This document shows positions 1 through 6,832 of a DNA stretch of 51,211 bases, one piece after another. The stretch's first letter is position 1. Every line of letters starts with the position of its first letter. Source of the DNA: Cacconaster sp045114175 (GTDB lineage: Bacteria > Bacteroidota > Bacteroidia > Bacteroidales > UBA932); NCBI GenBank assembly GCA_045114175.1, contig JBGUJZ010000045.1, positions 1-51,211 on the forward strand. Reading direction: 5' to 3'. The position numbers and the translations under genes are program-made. Under the pieces are notes generated by a model. The model made no database searches and was not told the DNA's origin. It saw only the letters and a list, made by a program, of their open reading frames with translations.

Positions 1-113
1 ACAAAAGAATTAACGCTTCGCTCTTGATTTTAATCGTGTTAAAATCGGTACTTGCTTGTACTTTGTTCTTCCAATCTTTCAATGAACTGCCGTCTCTTTA
101 GCGAAACGGGCTG
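1..113 (-). other. Probable rRNA operon leader (16S lies beyond the left edge)
   Basis: There is no open frame here. Read on the minus strand, the stretch follows a consensus promoter and contains GTTCATTGAAAGATTGGAAG, then a short hairpin (GATTTTAA, loop CACG, TTAAAATC), and it runs off the window at CTTTTGT. This resembles the leader that precedes 16S rRNA in Bacteroidales. The 16S gene itself is not in the window, so the identity is an inference from resemblance and from the strong promoter. Confidence 0.5.
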
Positions 114-144
114 CAAATGTAAGGCGAATTTTTCAATCCGCAAA
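114..144 (-). promoter_or_regulatory. Consensus Bacteroidetes promoter, reading left
   Basis: On the minus strand a TTTG (144-141) is followed by a 19-base spacer and TACATTTG (121-114). This matches the -33 TTTG / -7 TAnnTTTG consensus with standard spacing. It points at the presumed rRNA operon leaving the window. Confidence 0.65.
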
Positions 145-162
145 ATTTATTTGCAATATTTT

Positions 163-239
163 TGGGGTGGATGATGGGGCTCGAACCCACGACACTCGGA
201 ACCACAATCCGATACTCTGCCAACTGAGCTACATCCACC
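163..239 (-). tRNA. tRNA-His (GTG)
   Basis: A cloverleaf folds on the minus strand: acceptor GTGGATG/CATCCAC, anticodon stem CGGA/TCCG with loop TTGTGGT, so the anticodon is GTG (His). The extra 5' G (-1) expected for tRNA-His is encoded at 239, and C73 plus CCA are encoded at 166-163. It lies between nifJ and the presumed rRNA leader and has its own promoter (276-305). Confidence 0.95.
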
Positions 240-243
240 GTGT

Positions 244-275
244 AAAAAACAGTCCGGTTCGTGGAAACCGGACTG
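244..275 (-). terminator. Intrinsic terminator of nifJ
   Basis: On the minus strand CAGTCCGGTT (275-266), a six-base loop and AACCGGACTG (259-250) form a perfect 10-bp stem followed by six T (249-244). It is downstream of the nifJ stop and upstream of tRNA-His. The tRNA promoter abuts its left arm. Confidence 0.85.
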
Positions 276-305
276 CAAAGATACATAATGTTTGCGATTT
301 GCAAA
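276..305 (-). promoter_or_regulatory. Promoter of tRNA-His
   Basis: On the minus strand TTTG (305-302), an 18-base spacer and TATCTTTG (283-276) form a near-perfect Bacteroidetes promoter. The expected start site, a few bases after 276, falls inside the left arm of the terminator hairpin at 250-275. tRNA transcripts would therefore lack part of that stem and not be stopped by it. Confidence 0.7.
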
Positions 306-317
306 CTTTTTTTCTGC

Positions 318-3300
318 CTAGCGCTCGGAAAGACGTTTGTAGGTGTTATAACGCCACTTAGCGAATTCCTCCGTCTTGGCGAAGAGCTCTGCTGCGTTCT
401 CCGGGAAGGATTTCATCAGGGAAGCGTAACGCACTTCACCCTTGAGGAAATCCTGGAAGAGGCTCCAATCGGGCTCCTTGCTGTCCAGCGTGAAGGGGTT
501 CTTGCCTTCAGCCTCGAGAACCGGATTGTAGCGGTAGAGATGCCAGTAACCGCACTCCACTGCCTTCTTCTCTTCCAGCTGGCTGTGGCCCATACCTGCC
601 TTGAGGCCGTGGTTGATACACGGTGCGTAGGCGATGATGAGCGACGGGCCGTCGTAAGCTTCAGCCTCTTTGAGCGCGTTCAGCGTCTGGGCGTGGTTTG
701 CACCCATTGCGATCTGGGCCACATAGACGTAGCCGTAGCTCATGGCCATCATACCCAGGTCCTTCTTGCGGATGCGCTTGCCGGAAGTAGCGAACTTGGC
801 CACTGCACCGGCCGGGGTAGCCTTGGAGGACTGTCCGCCCGTGTTCGAGTAAACCTCGGTGTCGATTACCATCACGTTGACATTCTCGCCGGAAGCCAGG
901 ACATGGTCCAGTCCGCCGTAGCCGATATCGTAGCCCCAACCGTCGCCGCCGAAGATCCACTGGCTGCGGACGGGGATGTAGCTCTTGAGCTCGAGCAGTT
1001 TCTTGCAGGTGTCGCAACCGCACGCCTCCATCAGTGGAACGAGCTTGTCGGCAATCTCGCGGGTGACAGGGCCGTTGCTGCGGTTGTTGAGCCACTTCTC
1101 GAAGAGTTCCTTCATCTCAGCGGTGCAGCAGGTGCACTCGAGACCCTTCCGCATCAGGTCAGCGACCGTCTCGCGGATGCGCTCGGAACCCAGGTGCATA
1201 CCCAGACCGAACTCGGCGTTGTCCTCGAAGAGGGAGTTCTGCCAAGCCGGGCCGCGGCCCTTTGCATTCTGGCAATACGGCGTGGAGCCGTAAGCGGCGC
1301 TGTAAATGGAGGAGCAACCCGTTGCGTTGGCCACCATCATACGCTCACCGAAGAGCTGGGAGATGGTCTTGATGTACGGCGTTTCACCGCAACCAGCGCA
1401 GGCACCGGAGAACTCGAAGAGCGGCTGTGCGAACTGCAGGTTCTTCACATTCTGCTCCTTGGGAGCGACCTCCTTGTAACCGACTTTGCTGTGCATATAG
1501 TCGAAGTTAGCCTGCTCGCCCAACTGGGATTCGCAGGAAACCATCGTGAGAGCCTTGGTCTTGGCCGGGCAGATGTCGGCACAGTTGCCGCAACCGGTAC
1601 AGTCGGCCGGAGAGACCTGCATCGTGAAGTAATAATCCTTGAAGGTACCGTTTGCACGGACGCGTTTAACAGATGCGGGAGCTGCTGCAGCCTCTGCTTC
1701 GGTCATCAGGAACGGACGGATAGCAGCGTGAGGGCAGACATACGCGCACTGGTTGCACTGGATACAGTTGTCAGGATTCCAGGTAGGAACCTCCACGGCG
1801 ATACCACGCTTCTCGTAAGCGGCGGTGCCGTTGGGAATGGTACCGTCTACCATATCACCGGTGAAGGTGCTGACCGGGAGATCGTTACCGTTCTGAGCAG
1901 CGATCACGTCAGCCACTTCGCGGATGAACTTGGGAGCCATGCGGTCGTGGTTTGCATTCACGAACTTGCCGGCAGCCTTCTTCCAGTCTGCAGGGATTTC
2001 TACCTCTACATATTCAGCACCGCGGTCCACAGCGGCGTAGTTCATCTTGACGACGTTCTCGCCCTTCTTGCCATAGGACTTGTCGATGGCCTTCTTCATA
2101 TAGGCGACAGCCTCTTCAAACGGAATGATGCCCGTGATCTTGAAGAATGCGGACTGCAGGATGGTGTTGGTACGGCCACCCAGACCGATTTCAGCGGCAA
2201 TCTTGGTAGCGTTGATAATGTAGAGCTTCACCTTCTTCTCCACGATGGTCTTCTTGACGAAGTCGGGAATGTGGTGCGCGAGGGTCTCCTCTACATCCCA
2301 AAGGCTATTGAGCAGCAGCGAGCCACCCTCTTTGATGCCCTTGAGCACGTCATACTTATAAAGGTAAGAGGGAACGTGGCAAGCTACGAAGTCAGGGGTG
2401 GAAACCAGGTACGGTGCGTGGATCGGCTGGTCACCGAAACGCAGGTGCGAGCAGGTGAAACCACCGGACTTCTTGGAATCGTAGTCGAAATAGCCCTGGC
2501 AATACTTGGGGGTATGGTCACCGATAATCTTGATGGTGTTCTTGTTGGCGCCCACCGTACCGTCGGAACCCAGACCGTAGAATTTGCACTCGGTCGTACC
2601 CGGTTTGACGATGGAGACCTCTTCCTTGACGGGCAGGGACTTGAAGGTGACGTCGTCCACGATACCGATCGTGAAGCCGTCCTTCGGTTCCTTGCGCTTG
2701 AGGTTCTCATATACGGCGATGATCTGTGCCGGGCTAGTGTCCTTGGAGGAGAGACCGTAGCGGCCGCCGACGATCAGCGGAGCGGCAGCGCCCTTGTCTG
2801 CCAGCACGCTCTTGACATCCAGGAAGAGCGGTTCGCCCACTGCGCCCGGTTCTTTGGTGCGGTCGAGCACGGCGATGCGCTTGACCGTCTTGGGGAGTGC
2901 GCGGAGGAAATACTTCGCGGAGAACGGACGGTACAGGCGAACGACCACGAGACCGATCTTGGCATTCTCTTTTTCGCGGAGGTAGTCGATGGTTTCCTTG
3001 ATGGTTTCGGTCACGGAACCCATGGCGATGATGACGTTCTCGGCATCCTTGGCGCCGTAGTAGTCGAACGGCAGATAGCGGCGGCCGGTGATTTCACCCA
3101 CCTCGCCCATGTAGCGGGCGACGATATCCGGAACAGCGTCGTAGTACGGGTTGCAAGCTTCGCGAGCCTGGAAATAGACATCCGGGTTCTGGTTGGTACC
3201 GCGGGTGACGGGCTTATCCGGATTGAGAGCGCGGGCACGGAAAGCAGCCAGCGCCTTGTCGCTCACGAGCGGGCGGAGATCCTCAGCCTCAAGGAGCTCG

Positions 3301-3854
3301 ATCTTCTGGATTTCGTGCGAAGTGCGGAAACCGTCGAAGAAGTGAACGAACGGGATGCTCGACTTGATTGCCGAGAGGTGTGCCACTGCACCGAGGTCCA
3401 TGGCCTCCTGCACGCTTGCGGAAGCGAGCAGGGCGAAACCGGTCTGGCGGACGCTCATCACATCCTGGTGGTCACCGAAGATGGAGAGGGCGTGTGCAGC
3501 CAGCGTGCGGGCCGATACGTGGAAGACAGCCGGAAGCAATTCGCCGGCAATCTTGTACATGTTCGGAATCATCAGCAGCAGACCCTGCGAAGCCGTAAAG
3601 GTCGTGGTGAGGCTGCCGGCCTGAAGCGAACCGTGAACGGCGCCTGCGGCACCGCCTTCGCTCTGCATTTCGGTCACCTTGACCGTCTCGCCGAACATAT
3701 TCTTCTTGCCGAATGCCGCCCATTCGTCGACATACTCGGCCATCGTAGAAGAAGGGGTAATAGGATAGATAGCCGCATGCTCACTGAACAGGTACGCAGC
3801 GTGAGCTGCGGCATAATTGCCATCACAAGTGATGAACTTCTTTTCTTTTGCCAT
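318..3854 (-). CDS. nifJ: Pyruvate:ferredoxin (flavodoxin) oxidoreductase
   Basis: This enzyme oxidatively decarboxylates pyruvate with CoA to acetyl-CoA and CO2, reducing ferredoxin in the cytoplasm. The product has 1178 residues, the usual length of the single-chain homodimeric enzyme. The N-terminus has the pyruvate-domain motif YPITPSSTMAE. A two-cluster ferredoxin domain follows, with CIQCNQCAYVCP near residue 696 and CTGCGNCADICP near 751. The C-terminal thiamine-diphosphate domain has CAGCGE and GDGWGYDIGYGGLDHV near 973. I chose ATG at 3854 (MAKEKKFITCDGN) because the family begins there; a further upstream start adds ten unrelated residues. It is monocistronic, with a promoter upstream and a strong terminator downstream. 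It should supply reduced ferredoxin to the Rnf complex encoded at 19.9-24.9 kb. Confidence 0.97.
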   Translation of the reverse strand: MAKEKKFITCDGNYAAAHAAYLFSEHAAIYPITPSSTMAEYVDEWAAFGKKNMFGETVKVTEMQSEGGAAGAVHGSLQAGSLTTTFTASQGLLLMIPNMYKIAGELLPAVFHVSARTLAAHALSIFGDHQDVMSVRQTGFALLASASVQEAMDLGAVAHLSAIKSSIPFVHFFDGFRTSHEIQKIELLEAEDLRPLVSDKALAAFRARALNPDKPVTRGTNQNPDVYFQAREACNPYYDAVPDIVARYMGEVGEITGRRYLPFDYYGAKDAENVIIAMGSVTETIKETIDYLREKENAKIGLVVVRLYRPFSAKYFLRALPKTVKRIAVLDRTKEPGAVGEPLFLDVKSVLADKGAAAPLIVGGRYGLSSKDTSPAQIIAVYENLKRKEPKDGFTIGIVDDVTFKSLPVKEEVSIVKPGTTECKFYGLGSDGTVGANKNTIKIIGDHTPKYCQGYFDYDSKKSGGFTCSHLRFGDQPIHAPYLVSTPDFVACHVPSYLYKYDVLKGIKEGGSLLLNSLWDVEETLAHHIPDFVKKTIVEKKVKLYIINATKIAAEIGLGGRTNTILQSAFFKITGIIPFEEAVAYMKKAIDKSYGKKGENVVKMNYAAVDRGAEYVEVEIPADWKKAAGKFVNANHDRMAPKFIREVADVIAAQNGNDLPVSTFTGDMVDGTIPNGTAAYEKRGIAVEVPTWNPDNCIQCNQCAYVCPHAAIRPFLMTEAEAAAAPASVKRVRANGTFKDYYFTMQVSPADCTGCGNCADICPAKTKALTMVSCESQLGEQANFDYMHSKVGYKEVAPKEQNVKNLQFAQPLFEFSGACAGCGETPYIKTISQLFGERMMVANATGCSSIYSAAYGSTPYCQNAKGRGPAWQNSLFEDNAEFGLGMHLGSERIRETVADLMRKGLECTCCTAEMKELFEKWLNNRSNGPVTREIADKLVPLMEACGCDTCKKLLELKSYIPVRSQWIFGGDGWGYDIGYGGLDHVLASGENVNVMVIDTEVYSNTGGQSSKATPAGAVAKFATSGKRIRKKDLGMMAMSYGYVYVAQIAMGANHAQTLNALKEAEAYDGPSLIIAYAPCINHGLKAGMGHSQLEEKKAVECGYWHLYRYNPVLEAEGKNPFTLDSKEPDWSLFQDFLKGEVRYASLMKSFPENAAELFAKTEEFAKWRYNTYKRLSER

Positions 3855-3923
3855 TGTATGACTTATATCTAAATTGTTGTACAATAAATAATTGCGCTTT
3901 AAAAGGCACTAATTTACCGGGAA

Positions 3924-3950
3924 CAAATTTAGATATATTTTTTGGGCAAA
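3924..3950 (-). promoter_or_regulatory. Candidate nifJ promoter
   Basis: On the minus strand TAAATTTG (3931-3924) fits the -7 consensus TAnnTTTG about 70 bases before the nifJ ATG. A TTTG at 3950-3947 is 15 bases upstream of it, shorter than the usual 18-21, so the -33 assignment is weak. Confidence 0.45.
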
Positions 3951-3978
3951 AGAAATTTTCAGGGGACTATTTGAAGGA

Positions 3979-4860
3979 CTAATTGATACCTGCCACCGAA
4001 ACCTCCGGACAAGTCTTAGCCACAAGGTTTTGCAGCACCGTTCCGGGGCCGATTTCCAGGAAGGAATCCGCACCGCCCGCCACCATGTTGCGGACCGTCT
4101 GGGTCCAGCGAACGGGGGATGTGAGCTGCATCAGCAGGTTGTCCTTGATTTCCGAAGGATCTTCGTGCGGACGGGCATCCACATTCTGATAGATAGGGCA
4201 GCGGGCGCGGGAGAATTTAACCCGCTCGATAGCCTGACCAAGTTGCAGGCGCGCAGGCTCCATCAGCGGCGAGTGGAACGCACCGCCCACCTGCAGTGGA
4301 AGGGCACGCTTGACACCGAGCTCCTTCAGTGCCGCGCAGGCCTCGTTCACGGCATCCACTTCACCCGAAATAACGATCTGGGCATCACTGTTATAGTTGG
4401 CGGGAACCACCACACCGCGGCTCTGGGTGCAGACCTGCTCCACCATCTCGGGGGTCATGGTGCCACCCATAATAGCAGCCATCGTGCCGGGCACCATCTC
4501 GCAGGCCATCTGCATAGCTTGTGCACGGACCGACACGAGCTGAAGGGCATCCTCGAAAGAAAGCACACCGCAGGCCACCAGCGCCGAGAATTCGCCCAGC
4601 GAATGGCCGGCCACCATGTCCGGGTCAGGAATATCGCTGCACAGGGCTGCAATCACGGAGTGGAGAAAGACGGCCGGCTGGGTCACCTTGGTGGCCTTGA
4701 GCTGCTCGGCATCACCCTCAAACATGATGTCCGTAATCTTGAAGCCGAGAATCTCGTCTGCCTTGTCAAAGAGGGCCTTTGCCTTCTTGTCAGACTGATA
4801 CAGTTCGCGTCCCATTCCGGGGTACTGGGAGCCTTGTCCCGGGAAAACGTATGCTTTCAT
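3979..4860 (-). CDS. fabD: Malonyl-CoA:acyl carrier protein transacylase
   Basis: Transfers malonyl groups from CoA to acyl carrier protein, supplying the extender unit for type II fatty acid synthesis in the cytoplasm. The 293-residue length is typical. It starts with the family signature FPGQGSQYPGMG, carries the nucleophile-elbow serine in GHSLGEFSA near residue 85, and the catalytic histidine in AFHSPLM near 194; the substrate-binding QRA-type region is present. It lies upstream of nifJ on the same strand, separated by about 124 bases holding a candidate nifJ promoter, so the two are probably separate units. No other fab genes are nearby. Confidence 0.96.
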   Translation of the reverse strand: MKAYVFPGQGSQYPGMGRELYQSDKKAKALFDKADEILGFKITDIMFEGDAEQLKATKVTQPAVFLHSVIAALCSDIPDPDMVAGHSLGEFSALVACGVLSFEDALQLVSVRAQAMQMACEMVPGTMAAIMGGTMTPEMVEQVCTQSRGVVVPANYNSDAQIVISGEVDAVNEACAALKELGVKRALPLQVGGAFHSPLMEPARLQLGQAIERVKFSRARCPIYQNVDARPHEDPSEIKDNLLMQLTSPVRWTQTVRNMVAGGADSFLEIGPGTVLQNLVAKTCPEVSVAGIN

Positions 4861-4923
4861 AGCCTATAATCGATTATTTCTTATGCAAGATATAAAAATA
4901 AGTTCTATCATCCAAAATTACTT

Positions 4924-4931
4924 TATCTTTG
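4924..4931 (+). promoter_or_regulatory. -7 element of the tRNA-Arg promoter
   Basis: TATCTTTG, an exact TAnnTTTG match, ends 11 bases before the first base of tRNA-Arg. No clear TTTG is seen at -33. Confidence 0.6.
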
Positions 4932-4942
4932 CATCCTCAACC

Positions 4943-5017
4943 GCGCCCGTAGTTTAATGGATAGAATTGAGGATTCCGGTTCCTTAGGTTGGGGTTCGAT
5001 TCCCCACGGGCGTACCA
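4943..5017 (+). tRNA. tRNA-Arg (CCG)
   Basis: Acceptor GCGCCCG pairs with CGGGCGT (one G.T pair). The anticodon arm GAGGA-TTCCGGT-TCCTT gives anticodon CCG (Arg). The T-arm GGGG-TTCGATT-CCCC is standard, and CCA is encoded at 5015-5017. Six T follow at once, and the carboxyltransferase gene begins 33 bases downstream, so the two may share a transcript. Confidence 0.95.
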
Positions 5018-5050
5018 CTTTTTTCGTTAACTATTAACCCCAATCCCTAT

Positions 5051-6832
5051 ATGAGTCGAGAAATTAAATTCTCTCTGGTTTACCGCGATATGTGGCAGTC
5101 GTCCGGCAAATACACCGCCCGGATCGACCAACTGGAAGAAATCGCCCCGGTTATCGTGAAGATGGGCTGTTTTGACCGCGTGGAAACCAACGGCGGCGCC
5201 TTTGAACAGGTTCAGCTCCTCTACGGACAGAACCCCAACAAGGCCGTCCGCGCATGGACCGCTCCCCTGCGCAAGGCCGGCATCCAGACCCACATGCTCG
5301 AAAGGGCCCTCAACGGCCTTCGCATGAATCCGGTTCCGGAAGATGTCCGCTACCTGATGTACAAAGTCAAGAAGGCGCAGGGCGTAGACATCGCCCGTTC
5401 CTTCTGCGGCCTCAACGACCACCGCAACCTCAAGGCTTCCGTTCTGGGTGCCAAGGCTGCCGGCATGATCTCCCAGGCTGCGCTGAGCATCACCCACTCC
5501 CCGGTCCATACGGTCGAATACTATATGGACGTCGTTGACCACCTCGTAGAATACGGCTGCGACGAGATCTGCCTCAAGGACATGGCCGGCGTCGGACGCC
5601 CCGCCACCCTGGGCCGCCTCGTCAAGAGCATCAAAGATAAATACCCCCACATCAAGGTACAGTACCACGGCCACACCGGCCCCGGTTTCTCGATGGCTTC
5701 GATGCTGGAGGTGGCACGTGCCGGCGCCGACTACGTAGACGCCGCCATCGAGCCGCTCTCCTGGGGCAAGATCCATCCGGACGTCATCTCCCTGCAGGCC
5801 ATGTTCAAGGATGCCGGCTTCCTCGTGAAGGACATCAACATGGAGGCCTACATGGAGGCCCGTTCCCTCACCCAGAAGTTCATGGACGACTTCCTGGGCT
5901 ACTTTATCGAGCCCACCAACAAGCACTGCTCGTCGCTCCTCGTGGGCTGCGGCCTGCCGGGCGGCATGATGGGTTCCATGATGGCCGACCTCAAGGGTTT
6001 CATGGGCGCCATCAACATGTCGCAGCGCAACCAGGGCAAACCTGAACTGACGCTGGACCAGATGTGCGTCAAACTCTTCCAGGAGGTTGAATATGTGTGG
6101 CCGCGCCTCGGTTATCCGCCGCTGGTCACCCCGTTCAGCCAGTACGTGAAGAACACCGCGCTGATGAACCTGATGCATACCCTCAAGGGCGAACCGCGCT
6201 GGAGCACGATCGACCCAGACACGATGAACATGATCATCGGCAAGACCGGCAAACTCCCCGGCCCGCTCGCTCCGGAGATCGTGGAGATTGTCAAGGCCAA
6301 GGGCCTCGAGTTCTACACCGGCAACCCGCAGGATGCCTTCCCCGACGAACTGCCGAAGTTCGAGAAGATGATGGAAGAGGAAGGCTGGGACCGCGGAGAA
6401 GACGACGAAGAACTCTTCGAACTGGCCATGCACGAGCGCCAGTACCGCGACTACAAGAGCGGTATTGCCGAGAAGCGTTTCAACGACGCCCTCGAAGATG
6501 CCCGCGCCAAGGCCGGCGCTCCCAAGATTGTCACCCGTCCGGTGGTGGAGGTTCCCGCATTTGACGTGGAGAAGGTGCTCGAGCAGCATCCCGCTGCCAA
6601 ACCCATCCAGTCAACTGCGGAAGGCCAGCTCATCTGGACGGTGGATCCCGCCCAGGAGAGTGTCGCTCCCCAGATCGGCGAAAAGATCGCCGAAGGCCAG
6701 ACCGTCTGCCACGTGCAGGCTTACTACGGCATCGAGCCCGTCAAGGCGCTCGCTTCCGGCCGCCTGGTCTCCATCAACGCCAAACATGGCGACCGCGTGG
6801 CTAAAGGCCAGGTCCTGGGATTTATAGAGTAG
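5051..6832 (+). CDS. Pyruvate/oxaloacetate carboxyltransferase with a lysine-less biotinyl-like domain
   Basis: This 593-residue protein resembles the carboxyltransferase chain of pyruvate carboxylase (PycB) and the oxaloacetate decarboxylase alpha subunit, which move a carboxyl group between biotin and pyruvate/oxaloacetate. The TIM-barrel metal ligands are visible: RD at 12-13, the lysine of LKDMAG at 176, and HGH at 206-208. A C-terminal biotinyl/lipoyl-like fold occupies about residues 520-593. There, the expected AMKM biotinylation motif is replaced by AYYG, with Tyr559 where the acceptor lysine should be. Either a separate biotin carrier protein serves it or the domain is structural. 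It follows tRNA-Arg, and its end overlaps the convergent OstA-like gene by 11 bases. No biotin carboxylase or decarboxylase beta subunit lies nearby, so the direction of reaction cannot be read from context. Confidence 0.8.
   Translation: MSREIKFSLVYRDMWQSSGKYTARIDQLEEIAPVIVKMGCFDRVETNGGAFEQVQLLYGQNPNKAVRAWTAPLRKAGIQTHMLERALNGLRMNPVPEDVRYLMYKVKKAQGVDIARSFCGLNDHRNLKASVLGAKAAGMISQAALSITHSPVHTVEYYMDVVDHLVEYGCDEICLKDMAGVGRPATLGRLVKSIKDKYPHIKVQYHGHTGPGFSMASMLEVARAGADYVDAAIEPLSWGKIHPDVISLQAMFKDAGFLVKDINMEAYMEARSLTQKFMDDFLGYFIEPTNKHCSSLLVGCGLPGGMMGSMMADLKGFMGAINMSQRNQGKPELTLDQMCVKLFQEVEYVWPRLGYPPLVTPFSQYVKNTALMNLMHTLKGEPRWSTIDPDTMNMIIGKTGKLPGPLAPEIVEIVKAKGLEFYTGNPQDAFPDELPKFEKMMEEEGWDRGEDDEELFELAMHERQYRDYKSGIAEKRFNDALEDARAKAGAPKIVTRPVVEVPAFDVEKVLEQHPAAKPIQSTAEGQLIWTVDPAQESVAPQIGEKIAEGQTVCHVQAYYGIEPVKALASGRLVSINAKHGDRVAKGQVLGFIE

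Noticed and set aside
98..304. A small protein of 68 residues on the minus strand at the left end
   Set aside because: It reads through tRNA-His, its promoter and terminator, so it is not a gene.
261..3872. A 1203-codon open frame on the plus strand opposite nifJ
   Set aside because: It is a GC-driven shadow of nifJ: no recognisable domain, no start signals, and the minus strand has all the NifJ motifs.
5027..6589. A 520-codon frame opposite the carboxyltransferase
   Set aside because: Antisense shadow; its sequence is low-information and the plus strand carries the family motifs.
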